Assembly: GCF_000330885.1 (NCBI RefSeq)
Contig: NC_020059.1
Span: forward strand, 237,001-301,000
DNA length: 64,000 nucleotides
Reading direction: 5' to 3'
Origin: Rhizobium tropici CIAT 899
GTDB taxonomy: Bacteria; Pseudomonadota; Alphaproteobacteria; Rhizobiales; Rhizobiaceae
Part shown: positions 54,003 to 62,952 of the stretch, piece by piece
How the letters are laid out: each line of letters starts with the position of its first letter
Numbering within the stretch: the first letter of the stretch is position 1
Notes under the pieces: generated by a model
Seen by the model: only the letters and a program-made list of their open reading frames with translations
Told to the model about the DNA's origin: nothing
Database searches by the model: none
Position numbers and translations under genes: made by a program

Positions 54003-54929
54003 TTACGGCGTGCGGGGGCGCGCGATCCAGATGCCAGCGACGATGACGATGCCGCCAAGCGCCTGCAACAGCGTGACGTTTTCGCCGAACAGGAACCAGG
54101 CGAAAAGCGCGGCTGCGATCGATTCCAGGAAAATGACGAGCGAGGAGAATACGGTCGGCAACCGTCCGAGCGCGACCGAAAGCAGTCCCTGTCCGCCGGC
54201 ATGGCTGATGAGGCCGAGTGCCAGGAGCATGCACCATCCCGAGATCGACTGCGGCAATATGCGCGGCTCGAAGAAGAAGGCGATCAGGAACAGGATCGCC
54301 GACGTTATGATGCTCAATTCGAAGGTAACGCGCGCGGCGTTGGTCCCGGGACGCGCCGCGCCGACCGCCAGGAAATAAAGGCCGAAGAACGCGCCGGTAA
54401 TGATGGCGAGCGCATCGCCGACGGCGCGATCCGGATTGAACGCCAGGCTTTGGACAACGAGCGCCGTGCCGCCCGCAAGGCAGACGAGGAGACCGAGAAG
54501 CGTGGCGCGGCTGACACGCTGTCTCAAAAGAAGCCAGCCGAAGATGACGACCCATAGCGGTGCCATCGTCGCGAAGAAGGTGGCGTTGGCAATCGTCGTG
54601 CGCATGATCGAGAGATGCCAAAAGAACAGGTCGCCCGTAAAGGCGATGCCGGCGAGAATCGTCGGTATCGTGAAGCTGGCGCGAGGCGCATTGGGCTCGG
54701 CGACCTCCGCGTAGCGCATCCATATCCAAAGGATCGGTAGCGCTAGAAAGACACGCCAGAAGGCGCTGGCGAAAGGCCCGACATCGGCAAGGCGCACGAG
54801 GCTCGGCGAGATGCTCATCGCCAGCGCCGCGAGAACCATCGCCATTACGCCGAGAAGAAAACCCTTCGTATCGGCGCTTTCTCCGAGGCTCGGGCTGCGC
54901 ATATCGTATTCGGTGTCCGGCTGTGACAT
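54003..54929 (-). CDS. EamA/DMT-family membrane transporter
   Basis: The 308-residue protein contains ten hydrophobic helices as two EamA repeats, the second starting near residue 168 (IITGAFFGLYFLAVGAA) and ending with the paired LESIAAALFAWFLFGENVTLLQALGGIVIVAGI, typical of this group. The first 25 residues are polar. DMT proteins export amino acids and other small metabolites. It is divergent from the AsnC regulator with 124 bases between starts, a common regulator-exporter arrangement, so an amino acid is a plausible substrate. Confidence 0.92.
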   Translation of the reverse strand: MSQPDTEYDMRSPSLGESADTKGFLLGVMAMVLAALAMSISPSLVRLADVGPFASAFWRVFLALPILWIWMRYAEVAEPNAPRASFTIPTILAGIAFTGDLFFWHLSIMRTTIANATFFATMAPLWVVIFGWLLLRQRVSRATLLGLLVCLAGGTALVVQSLAFNPDRAVGDALAIITGAFFGLYFLAVGAARPGTNAARVTFELSIITSAILFLIAFFFEPRILPQSISGWCMLLALGLISHAGGQGLLSVALGRLPTVFSSLVIFLESIAAALFAWFLFGENVTLLQALGGIVIVAGIWIARPRTP

Positions 54930-55053
54930 TCTCGTGCCTTTGCAAGTGAGATGATGTGTGGCGCAAAGCTAGTACATAAGGAAAGAGGATTTGGCTCTAT
55001 TGCGACAAGTTTCATGCAATTTTGTTTCTTCTTTGCGGTAAGGATGTATTGAA

Positions 55054-55533
55054 ATGCGCAAACCCGCCGATCTCGATGAATTCGACCTGGCAATTCTCGA
55101 GATTCTTCAAAAGGACAGTACGGTTCCCCAACGGGAGATCGGTGAGCGGGTCAACCTGTCGGCCCCGGCCGTGCAGCGGCGTATCAAGCGCATGCAGCAA
55201 AGCGGTGTCATCCAGGCCAATATCGCCGTCGTCGATCCGGCGGCCGTGGGCTTGCCGATTACCATCGTCGTCGAGGTTCATATCGCAAACGAACGCTATG
55301 ACCTTATCAACGCGATCAAGCGCAGCTTCCTCGAAGCGCCGGAAGTGCAGCAATGCTACTGTGTCACCGGCGAGGCCGATTTCGTGCTCATCATCGTCGT
55401 CCCCAGCATGTCCGCCTATGAGGAGGTGGCCCGGCGCCTGTTCTACGACAATCCGAATGTCACGAAATTCAAATCGCTCGTCACCATGGACCGGGTCAAG
55501 GTCGGTCTTTCCGTGCCGTTGTCGCTGGACTAG
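55054..55533 (+). CDS. Lrp/AsnC-family transcriptional regulator
   Basis: The 159-residue protein has an N-terminal AsnC helix-turn-helix (LDEFDLAILEILQKDSTVPQ, then IGERVNLSAPAVQRRIKRMQ) and a C-terminal RAM/AsnC ligand-binding ferredoxin-like domain with VQQCYCVTGEADFVLIIVVP near 107. Members bind amino acids and act as octamers. It is divergent from the EamA transporter and probably regulates it, as many Lrp-like proteins control adjacent exporters. It ends 21 bases from the convergent amidase gene. Confidence 0.94.
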   Translation: MRKPADLDEFDLAILEILQKDSTVPQREIGERVNLSAPAVQRRIKRMQQSGVIQANIAVVDPAAVGLPITIVVEVHIANERYDLINAIKRSFLEAPEVQQCYCVTGEADFVLIIVVPSMSAYEEVARRLFYDNPNVTKFKSLVTMDRVKVGLSVPLSLD

Positions 55534-55554
55534 CTGGCTGTCTTCAAGTTCTGT

Positions 55555-56946
55555 TCATGCCGGTCGCGTCGGCCAGTTCGTCACGCCGCCGCTCCAGTCC
55601 TCGAAGGCCTTCGAGAGGCGAAGCACCAGCAAGTCGTCGAAGCGCGGACCGATGATCTGCATGCCGATCGGCATGCCGGAGCGGGAGAAGCCGCAATTGA
55701 TCGAGGCGGCCGGCTGCTCTGACATGTTCCATGGAACGGTGAAGGCGATGTGCTCGAAAGGTCGCGCTGGGTCGTTGGTGGGTGAAGCCCATTCGGCGGG
55801 ATAGGAGATGATCGGATTGGTCGGCGAAAGCACGGCATTCACCTCTGCGAAGAGCTTGGCGCAGCTCTTGCGCATCTCGTAGGTCTGGTTGAAGCCGCGA
55901 ACGGCATCGACGCCGCTGATACCGGCGCCGCCCTTCGCCCAGCCATAGATATAGGGCAGGATGCTGTTGCGGCGTTCCTCGCTCAAGGCCGTCATGTCGC
56001 CCCAGAAGCGGGCGCGCCAGAAGGCGTCGAGCCCATCCAGCATCTGCCTCGTCAGCACCGGCGCGACATCGACGATGATGGCGCCGGCTTCCTCGAAGCG
56101 CTTGGCGGCAGCGGTGACCGCGTCGCGTATCTCGTTCTCGACAGGCAGGCCGCAGCCTGCATCCATCATCAGGCCGATTTTCATGCCTCGGACGTCGATG
56201 TCGAGATCCGTCCAGTCGGTATCGTTCGGCTGTAGGCTAGTGCTGTCGCGCCAGTCGGGTCGCGAGAGCGTCGCCATGGAAAAGGCAGCATCCTCGACCG
56301 TGCGGGTCATCGGTCCGGCGCATCGCCCGAGATAATAGGGATCGATCGGAATGCGGCCATTGCTCGGCTTGAAGCCGAAAATGCCGGTCCACCCTGCCGG
56401 CAGGCGTATCGAGCCGCCGATATCGGTGCCGATATGCAGCGGTCCGTAGCCGGCTGCCGCCGCCGCCGATGCGCCGGCGCTGGAGCCGCCCGGATTTTGG
56501 CTGGGGTCCCAGGGATTGCGGCTGAGCTTGTGAAAGCTGGAAAGGCCAGAGGAGAGCATGCCGTAGTCCGGGCAGGTGGTTTTCGCGAAAATCACCGCGC
56601 CGTCCTCGCGCATGCGGGCGGCGATCGGGGCGTCTTCGGCAGCGGGAATGAGCTCGACGGCCGCCGTGCCGAGCGGCACCGGCTGGCCCTTGGTGGCGAT
56701 CAGCTCCTTCAATGTCACCGGAATCCCGTCCAGTGTCCCAAGCGGCGCGCCCTTCGCCCAGCGCTCCGTGGAGGCAGCTGCCTGCTTGCGGGCATCCTCA
56801 GGATCATAGGCGTAGAGAGCAGCGATTGTCGGCTCCCATGCCTCGATATGCGTCTCGAGCGCCAGCCAGTATTCGCTGGGGGACAGGCTCTTGTCGGCAA
56901 ATTGGCGCCTGAGGTCTCGGATGGAAAGATCGGTAGGTTCGGTCAT
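55555..56946 (-). CDS. Amidase signature family hydrolase
   Basis: The 463-residue enzyme has the complete Ser-cisSer-Lys triad: Lys80 in PVTLKELIA, Ser155 in GGSSAG (153-158) and the nucleophile Ser179 in GTDIGGSIRLPA. It hydrolyses amide bonds of small molecules or peptides; GatA is unlikely because the gene is alone and sits after peptide-permease genes. It is the last gene of the minus-strand cluster and starts 23 bases after the dppC-like stop. It may release ammonia or an amino acid from the imported compound. Confidence 0.93.
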   Translation of the reverse strand: MTEPTDLSIRDLRRQFADKSLSPSEYWLALETHIEAWEPTIAALYAYDPEDARKQAAASTERWAKGAPLGTLDGIPVTLKELIATKGQPVPLGTAAVELIPAAEDAPIAARMREDGAVIFAKTTCPDYGMLSSGLSSFHKLSRNPWDPSQNPGGSSAGASAAAAAGYGPLHIGTDIGGSIRLPAGWTGIFGFKPSNGRIPIDPYYLGRCAGPMTRTVEDAAFSMATLSRPDWRDSTSLQPNDTDWTDLDIDVRGMKIGLMMDAGCGLPVENEIRDAVTAAAKRFEEAGAIIVDVAPVLTRQMLDGLDAFWRARFWGDMTALSEERRNSILPYIYGWAKGGAGISGVDAVRGFNQTYEMRKSCAKLFAEVNAVLSPTNPIISYPAEWASPTNDPARPFEHIAFTVPWNMSEQPAASINCGFSRSGMPIGMQIIGPRFDDLLVLRLSKAFEDWSGGVTNWPTRPA

Positions 56947-56969
56947 GATCTATACTCTTTATGTCTCAA

Positions 56970-57836
56970 TCAGCGCGTCGCCTCGCGGGGGTCGAGGAGA
57001 TCGCGCAGCCCGTCGCCGAGCAGGTTGAAGCCGAGCACGGAGAGCGCGATGGCAAGCCCCGGCAGCAGGGCGAGCCACGGCGCAACGTGGAAATAGGTCT
57101 GCGCATCGGCCAGCATCCGCCCCCAGGTCGGTGCCGGCGGCGGCACGCTGAGACCCAGGAAGGCGAGCCCGGCTTCCGTGAGGATCGCAAGGCCGAGCTG
57201 GATCGTCGCCTGGACGATGATGCTGCCCATGATGTTTGGCAGGACATGGCGGCGCGTGATGGAAAGCTGCGTATTGCCGATGGCGCGCGCCGCCAGCACA
57301 TAGTCGCGGCTCCAGGCCTGCAAGGCCGCACCGAGCGCGACACGGGCAAAGACCGGCACCATGAAGACGGCAATGGCGATAACTGCCGTTGAGCGCCCGG
57401 TACCAAGAAATGCGCCGAGGATCATGGCCGAAAGGATCGGCGGCAGGGCGAAGATCACGTCGCAGGCCCGCATGACCAGCGCCTCGAACAGCCCTCGTTG
57501 GGCGGCGGCGGCGACACCGATGATCGTTCCGATCGTCCCGCCGATCGCGACCGATGATACGGAAATGGAAAGCGAATTCCAGCAGCCCGCCATCAGCATC
57601 GACAGGACGTCGCGGCCGATCTGGTCGGTGCCGAGGAGCCCGAAGCCGAAGGGCGGCTGCAGCTTGTGGAGGATTTGCATCTTCGCCGGCGGCACTGGCG
57701 TCCAGAACTGCGAGACGAGAGCGACGCAGAAGAGTGCAAGGATGATGACGGCACCGACGATGAGATTCATCCGCCGCAGCGCCTGAAAACGACGGCGAGA
57801 AGACGGCGCGGCAATTTTGGTCTCGACTGAAGTCAT
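56970..57836 (-). CDS. Peptide-type ABC transporter permease (DppC-like)
   Basis: The 288-residue permease opens with a basic stretch (SSRRRFQALRRMNLIVGAVI) and helix 1, then GLLGTDQIGRDVLSMLMAGCWNSLSIS near residue 73, the standard DppC entry to the transport domain. The EAA loop is AARAIGNTQLSITRRHVLPN near 183. Six helices are visible. Its start overlaps the dppB-like stop (ATGA). The pair should take up dipeptides or similar amides. No ATPase gene is adjacent on either side. Confidence 0.93.
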   Translation of the reverse strand: MTSVETKIAAPSSRRRFQALRRMNLIVGAVIILALFCVALVSQFWTPVPPAKMQILHKLQPPFGFGLLGTDQIGRDVLSMLMAGCWNSLSISVSSVAIGGTIGTIIGVAAAAQRGLFEALVMRACDVIFALPPILSAMILGAFLGTGRSTAVIAIAVFMVPVFARVALGAALQAWSRDYVLAARAIGNTQLSITRRHVLPNIMGSIIVQATIQLGLAILTEAGLAFLGLSVPPPAPTWGRMLADAQTYFHVAPWLALLPGLAIALSVLGFNLLGDGLRDLLDPREATR

Positions 57837-58786
57837 CGCGCACCTCCTGCTCGCAATCGCGGATCGATGACGAGATAGGAGAGATCGACCAGAAAATTCA
57901 CGACGATGACGAGGCCGGCAAAGAATAGCACGACATCCTGAAGCACGATGACGTCGCGCTGGCTGAGCGCCTGATAAGCGAGGCGGCCAAGGCCGGGCAG
58001 GGTGAAGACATTTTCGATCAGCACGGCGCCGGCGACGAGAAAGGTGAACTGCAGCCCGAGAATGGTCAGCACCGGCACCAGCGCATTCGGCACCACATGT
58101 CCCCAGAGCACGCGGCTGCGCGATAGACCCTTGGCGATCGCCGTGCGGGCAAAATCCTCATGCAGCGTATCGAGCACGGCCGAGCGCGTCACTCGTGTCA
58201 GCACCGCCGCTTGGGGCAGAGCAAGGGCAGCGGCCGGCAGCACCAGCGACTTTGCGGCAGGCCAGAATCCGCTCTCCCAACCGGGAAAACCGCCGGCCGG
58301 CATCCAGCCGAGCGATGTGGCAAACACAAGCACCAGCAAGAGGCCGACCCAGAAGCCCGGAACGGCGATGCCCATCTGCGAAAATAGTGTGGCGATGATA
58401 TCGAAGACGCCGCCGCGCCGTGCCGCTGCCGCAACACCGAGCGGCACGGCGACAACAACCGACAACAGGATGGCAAGCAGCGCAAGTGGCAGGGTGACGA
58501 CAAGCCGCTCGGCAATCAGGCCGGCGACCGGAACACCATAGGTATAGGACGTGCCAAGATCACCCGTCAGCGCGCCGGCGAGCCATTGCCCATAGCGCAC
58601 GATCAGCGGCTGATCGAGCCCCATATCATGCCGGAGCGCGGCAAGCGTTTCCGACGTCGCCGAGGTGCCGAGCGTGATCGCGGCCGGGTCGCCCGGCAGC
58701 AGCACCATAACGGCAAAGATCAGCAGCGAGACGGCAATCAGCGTCAGCACAAGTCCGAAAATCCGGCGGGTGAGCAGTACGATCAT
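57833..58786 (-). CDS. Peptide-type ABC transporter permease (DppB-like)
   Basis: I take the ATG at 58786, giving 317 residues that begin at the family's normal place (MIVLLTRRIFGLVLTLIAVS); earlier in-frame ATGs at 58807 and 58816 are weaker. The N-terminal VMVLLPGDPAAITLG and the EAA loop ARTAIAKGLSRSRVLWGHVVPN near 219 are typical of DppB. Six membrane helices. It follows the binding-protein gene by 102 bases and overlaps the dppC-like gene. Confidence 0.92.
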   Translation of the reverse strand: MIVLLTRRIFGLVLTLIAVSLLIFAVMVLLPGDPAAITLGTSATSETLAALRHDMGLDQPLIVRYGQWLAGALTGDLGTSYTYGVPVAGLIAERLVVTLPLALLAILLSVVVAVPLGVAAAARRGGVFDIIATLFSQMGIAVPGFWVGLLLVLVFATSLGWMPAGGFPGWESGFWPAAKSLVLPAAALALPQAAVLTRVTRSAVLDTLHEDFARTAIAKGLSRSRVLWGHVVPNALVPVLTILGLQFTFLVAGAVLIENVFTLPGLGRLAYQALSQRDVIVLQDVVLFFAGLVIVVNFLVDLSYLVIDPRLRAGGAR

Positions 58787-58888
58787 AGCAAGTCCATGGC
58801 CGATCATGCCCGGCATCGAAATGGTTGGCTTCGAAAGGGTTCGCGGCGGGCGAAGCGATCCGCCCATCCGCGCCTGCAGGCAAAGAGC

Positions 58889-60418
58889 TCAATCTTCCCA
58901 GGAAACATTGGTCAGCACGTTGGACGGGATCGGTTCGTTCTCCCAAAGACCCTTCAGCTTCTTGTCCCACACCCCGAGCTTCGGCATGACGAACAGGAAG
59001 AGCGACGGCACATCCTCCGCAAGAATGCTTTGCGCCTCGCCATAGAGCTTGTTCTGCTCGGCGGGATCGGCGGTGAGCTGGATCTTCTTCATCAACTCGT
59101 TGAAGGCCGGGTTCTTGTAGTTGAAGTAATAGGGATCGCGCGAATAGATATCGATATCCATCGGCTCGGCATGGGCGACGATGGTCATGTCGTAATTGCG
59201 GCCGGTGAAAACGTCCTGCACCCATTTCGCCGGGAATTCCGTCGGCTCGATATTCATCGTTACGCCGATATCGGCAAACATCGCCTGCATCACCTGAGCA
59301 CTGCGCGGCGCATAGGCCATCTGCGGCGTCTTGATGGTGAAGGTGAAACCATTTGGATAGCCGGCTTCGGCAAGCAGGGCTTTGGCCTTGGCGGCGTCAT
59401 AGGGCAGCGTGCCGTTCAGGTCCTTGTAGCCGGGGTCGTTCGGGGTGTAGTGGCTGCCGATCGCGGTGCCGAAGCCGGACCACGCGCCCTCGATGATCGT
59501 CTTGCGATCGAGCGCCATCATCAGCGCCTGGCGCACGCGCTTGTCGTCGAAAGGCTTGCGGGTGTTGTTCATGCCGGCCACGACCTTCAGCTCGGTGTTG
59601 CCGATCTTGGTCGTCAGCCTGGCATCGCCCTCGAAGGAACTCATGAGCTCCGGCGCGGCGAATTCCGGAAAGGCATCGAGATCACCGGCTTTCAGTGCCG
59701 CGGCCTCCGCCTGCGGATCGGAAATGAAACGGAAGGTTACCTTCTCCAGCCTCAAGTCGACCGACTTGTTCCAGTAGTCCGGGTTCTTGACGAGGTCGAC
59801 ATGGTCGCCCTTCGTCCAGGAGGAGAATTTGAACGGGCCAGTGCCGACGGGCGTCGTCTTGTTATTGGCAGAGGACTTCGGCCCGACCATGACGGAGCTC
59901 GGCCAGCCCAGCCAATAGAGCAGGCTGCCGGTCGGCGAAGAAAGATGCAGGACCAGCGTCTCCGCATCCGGCGTGTCGATCGAGGCGATCGTTGCAAAGA
60001 AGCGCTTCTGCGGGTTGACGGAATCGGCACCCCGGGCGCGGTCGAGCGTGAACTTAGCGGCGGCGGAATCGAAGGCCTCGCCGTCATGGAATTTCACGCC
60101 GGTCTGCAGTTTGAACGTATAGGTCAGGCCGTCAGGCGAGATTTCCCAGCTCTTGGCAAGCTGCGGCACGATCTTGCCGTTTTGGTCGATGGCAACCAGG
60201 CCTTCGAAAATGTTCTGCCAGGTGACCTGGCCGATCGCGACGGGCGCGGCGATCGTCGGGTCGAGGCCTGTCGGCTCGACGCTCATGCCGAGATTGAGAG
60301 TTGTCTTCGCGGCCTCGGCCTGTGTCAGCCCCATCAGCAGCAGGCCGGCAGAAACTGCGGCGCCATAGGCAAGCCGGCGCGCGACGTCGCCCAGGCTCGG
60401 GCGTGAAAACTTGGTCAT
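58889..60418 (-). CDS. Family 5 periplasmic peptide-binding protein
   Basis: The ATG at 60418 has AAGGGA seven bases upstream and gives 509 residues with a signal peptide (MTKFSRPSLGDV to a probable cut after AEA). The mature protein follows SBP_bac_5: MSVEPTGLDPTIAAPVAIGQ, KSWEISPDGLTYTFKLQTGV and VGTGPFKFSSWTKGDHV. It should bind the imported peptide or amide and hand it to the two permeases. The lysR gene ends 156 bases upstream on the same strand, leaving room for a separate promoter. Confidence 0.93.
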   Translation of the reverse strand: MTKFSRPSLGDVARRLAYGAAVSAGLLLMGLTQAEAAKTTLNLGMSVEPTGLDPTIAAPVAIGQVTWQNIFEGLVAIDQNGKIVPQLAKSWEISPDGLTYTFKLQTGVKFHDGEAFDSAAAKFTLDRARGADSVNPQKRFFATIASIDTPDAETLVLHLSSPTGSLLYWLGWPSSVMVGPKSSANNKTTPVGTGPFKFSSWTKGDHVDLVKNPDYWNKSVDLRLEKVTFRFISDPQAEAAALKAGDLDAFPEFAAPELMSSFEGDARLTTKIGNTELKVVAGMNNTRKPFDDKRVRQALMMALDRKTIIEGAWSGFGTAIGSHYTPNDPGYKDLNGTLPYDAAKAKALLAEAGYPNGFTFTIKTPQMAYAPRSAQVMQAMFADIGVTMNIEPTEFPAKWVQDVFTGRNYDMTIVAHAEPMDIDIYSRDPYYFNYKNPAFNELMKKIQLTADPAEQNKLYGEAQSILAEDVPSLFLFVMPKLGVWDKKLKGLWENEPIPSNVLTNVSWED

Positions 60419-60574
60419 GTCGGTTCCCTTGCTTTTTGCCCGCATGTCCGGCTTCCCTCCGGCTGCGGTCTTTTTCAGGATAGTGTCATCTCACAGGCGC
60501 ACACACAATTCCGAAAATGTGTGCTCAGTGTAGCCGAAACTGCTGCACTGGTTTTGCTCTCTACAGTGTTGGGT

Positions 60575-61492
60575 TCAATCCTGCCTCCCCTTGGCGGAAA
60601 GTTGCTTGCGCATGAAGCGCTCGATGAAATCGAGCAGCTTGCCGGCCGCGAAGGAGAGCTGGCGATCGGGCGCGACGCAGAGATCGACCGGCGTCCGCAC
60701 CCCCATGCCGCCCGCGACGGGTCGTGCGACGAGCTGACCCGCTTCGATCTCCCTTTGAACGGTCAGCGCCGGCAGCATGGTAATTGCTGCGCCCCGCAGC
60801 ACCAGCTCTTTCTGCATTTCCAGCGAGCCGGTCTCAAAGACTGGATCGAGCCTCAGCCCCTCACGTTCGAACAGCGCGTCGAAGGCCTGCCTTGCGCCGA
60901 AGGAGCGATCGGGGACGGCAAGCGCGTGTGACGCAATTTCGTCTAGCGTGATCTCGCTGGCGGCAGCAAGCGGATGGGAGGAAGCGGCGATCACGTCATA
61001 GACGAGCTCGGACCGCAGGCGCACCTTTGTGCCGGAAAGCGGCGGGGCAAACAGCGTCACCGCAATATCGGCCTCGGCATTGTTGACGGCTTCGATGGCG
61101 CCGCGGGCACTGGTGATGGTCACTTCGAAGCGCAGGCGCGGATAGCGCAGGCTGAACTCAGCCAGCGCCGGCGCAAGGATACTGGCGACCGACGCGCCGT
61201 TGGCATAGATGCTGACCGTCCCGCGCTGCAGGCCTTTCAGGTCTTCGATCAGCTGATGAACATGGTCGAGCTCGCGCAGCGTCCGGCCGGCGCGTTCCGC
61301 CAGCAATTCGCCGGCTGCCGTCAATTTGATGCCGCGGGCGCTGCGCTCGACCAGCTGCGTGCCGAAATGATATTCGAGGTTCTCGATCTGGCGGCTGATG
61401 GCCGTCGGCGCCACGTTCAGGTTTTCAGCCGCCTGGCGCATCGAATTGGTGCGCACCAGCTCGTCGAAATAGATCAGCGCGCGGATCTGCAT
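60575..61492 (-). CDS. LysR-family transcriptional regulator
   Basis: The 305-residue protein begins MQIRALIYFDELVRTNSMRQ, with helix-turn-helix NLNVAPTAISRQIENLE near 25-41 and a substrate-binding domain from about residue 90. It lies on the same strand between the P1 peptidase (15 bases before it) and the binding-protein gene, not divergent, so it is probably made with the peptidase. The natural role is control of the peptide/amide cluster. The effector is unknown. Confidence 0.93.
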   Translation of the reverse strand: MQIRALIYFDELVRTNSMRQAAENLNVAPTAISRQIENLEYHFGTQLVERSARGIKLTAAGELLAERAGRTLRELDHVHQLIEDLKGLQRGTVSIYANGASVASILAPALAEFSLRYPRLRFEVTITSARGAIEAVNNAEADIAVTLFAPPLSGTKVRLRSELVYDVIAASSHPLAAASEITLDEIASHALAVPDRSFGARQAFDALFEREGLRLDPVFETGSLEMQKELVLRGAAITMLPALTVQREIEAGQLVARPVAGGMGVRTPVDLCVAPDRQLSFAAGKLLDFIERFMRKQLSAKGRQD

Positions 61493-61507
61493 GCGTGGAA
61501 CCCCCCG

Positions 61508-62506
61508 CTAGATGGCGGGCTTGGCGAAGCGATCCCGCCACGCCGCTTGCCCACCTTTGACCGGCAGCGCCCTCGCTTCATAGACGCCGCGGGCGATGGC
61601 GCGCGCCATGACGATAGTGGCAAGGTGGTAAAGCTCCATGAAACCAGGCATATCGTCGCGGGAACGCTTGCCGGTAGAGGCGGCAAACACGGTATCGCCG
61701 TCGAGCGGCAGATGTGTCGGTAGGAGCGCCCTGGCGAAGCCGTCATGGGCTGAGATGGAGAGGCGATGCGCCTCTGCCTTGGTCAACTGGGCGTCGGTGA
61801 CGACGGCTCCGATGGTCGTGGCGGTGATGTTCGTGCCCTTCAGCCGCAAGCGCGAATCGGCCACCTGCGGCATGCCGAGGCCGCCGAATTCGCCATTTTG
61901 CTCGAAGTGAGCCGCCCAGAAATGCGGGCCGTCGCCGATGGTGGCGGAACCGAGCGCATTGACGGCGACGATCGCGGCGATCCTGTATCCCCTGCTGCTG
62001 ACGGCGCTTGCCGAGCCGAGGCCGCCTTTGACCGTTGCCGTGGTGGCGCCTGTACCGGCCCCGACGCTTCCAAGTGCAAACGGTCCTTTATCTGCGGCCT
62101 TGAAGGCGGCATATCCCATATCGCGATAGGGCGAGTGCAGCCCCCAATCCTTGTTGCCGCCGTTGATAAGATCGAACAGAATCGCCTGCGGCACGATGGG
62201 CACCAGGGCGTCGCCGACCTTCAGGCCTCGACCGATTTCCCTCAAGCCTGCCTGCACGCCGCCGGCGGCATCGAGCCCGAAGGCCGAGCCGCCTGAGAGC
62301 ACGAGAGCATCCACAGTGCCGACCGTCATTGCAGGGTCCAGCAATGCGGTATCCCGTCCACCTGGCGCGCCGCCAAGAACGGTGCATGAGGCAACTGCCG
62401 GCTCATCGAAGACGATGGCGGTGACGCCTGAGCCGAGCGCAAGATCGGTCGAATGACCGACAGCGACGCCTTCGACATCGGTCAGGAGATTGAGGAGGTC
62501 AGCCAA
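61508..62506 (-). CDS. P1-family (DmpA/NylC-like) N-terminal nucleophile peptidase
   Basis: A TTG start at 62506, with AAGGA seven bases upstream, gives 332 residues. Family features include LVLSGGSAFGLDAAGGVQAGLRE near 68-90, GSVGAGTGATTATVKGGLGSA near 147 and the segment ATTIGAVVTDAQL near 229, which aligns with the self-cleavage site of NylC-type enzymes; Thr230 or Thr231 would be the new N-terminal nucleophile. P1 enzymes cut D-amino-acid or beta-amino peptides, or cyclic and linear amide oligomers. It heads the minus-strand cluster with LysR, the importer and an amidase. Confidence 0.9.
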   Translation of the reverse strand: MADLLNLLTDVEGVAVGHSTDLALGSGVTAIVFDEPAVASCTVLGGAPGGRDTALLDPAMTVGTVDALVLSGGSAFGLDAAGGVQAGLREIGRGLKVGDALVPIVPQAILFDLINGGNKDWGLHSPYRDMGYAAFKAADKGPFALGSVGAGTGATTATVKGGLGSASAVSSRGYRIAAIVAVNALGSATIGDGPHFWAAHFEQNGEFGGLGMPQVADSRLRLKGTNITATTIGAVVTDAQLTKAEAHRLSISAHDGFARALLPTHLPLDGDTVFAASTGKRSRDDMPGFMELYHLATIVMARAIARGVYEARALPVKGGQAAWRDRFAKPAI

Positions 62507-62679
62507 TGAAAAATCCTTCGCCGTTGCAACGCGAGGTCGTCATGGCGATAGGATCGTAAAGAGGGGAAAAAGACAAGATGGGTTTGCCCAAGCGGTGCAG
62601 GACCGGAGGCTTCGGAGCTTCGGCGTTTCATAAGGAGCCGGTGGAAGCTTCCTTCGAAAGAAGCCATGCGATGGCCTCG

Positions 62680-62718
62680 AAAAAAGCCCCCACCCTGATT
62701 CTATCAAAGGTGAGGGCT
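62680..62718 (-). terminator. Rho-independent terminator after the 64-residue ORF
   Basis: On the minus strand AGCCCTCACC (62718-62709) pairs throughout with GGTGGGGGCT (62694-62685), including a T-G pair, and a TTTTTT run follows. It ends the small gene at 62758 and separates it from the P1 peptidase gene. Confidence 0.85.
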
Positions 62719-62757
62719 GGGGATGGGATTGAGTAAAAGCGCAGGTGATCCGATCCA

Positions 62758-62952
62758 TCAAACATGGATCGGTTTTGCCTGTTGGCGGGAGAGAAGGTCG
62801 CGGATCGCAAGCTTCACTTCGTCCGCATTTCTGAAATGCTGCTCGTCCAGATCATGGACATGATATTTTACAGCGATGAACTTGAGCCGATCCTGATCGG
62901 GAACGACGATGCCGACGGGAACGCCAGCGTATTCGATGACTTGCTTCTTCAT
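62758..62952 (-). CDS. 64-residue hypothetical protein
   Basis: The ATG at 62952 has AGGGAG seven bases upstream and gives 64 residues starting MKKQVIEYAGVPVGIVVPDQ. The protein is soluble-looking, with a short beta-rich start and a helical tail DEVKLAIRDLLSRQQ. The upstream in-frame ATG at 62988 has no site. With its own ribosome site and terminator it appears to be a real single-gene unit. The general look is of small conserved rhizobial proteins, but I do not recognise a family or function. Confidence 0.75.
   Translation of the reverse strand: MKKQVIEYAGVPVGIVVPDQDRLKFIAVKYHVHDLDEQHFRNADEVKLAIRDLLSRQQAKPIHV

Noticed and set aside
58586..60406. 606-residue plus-strand frame opposite the binding-protein gene
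   Set aside because: Antisense shadow; the minus strand carries a full SBP_bac_5 protein with signal peptide.
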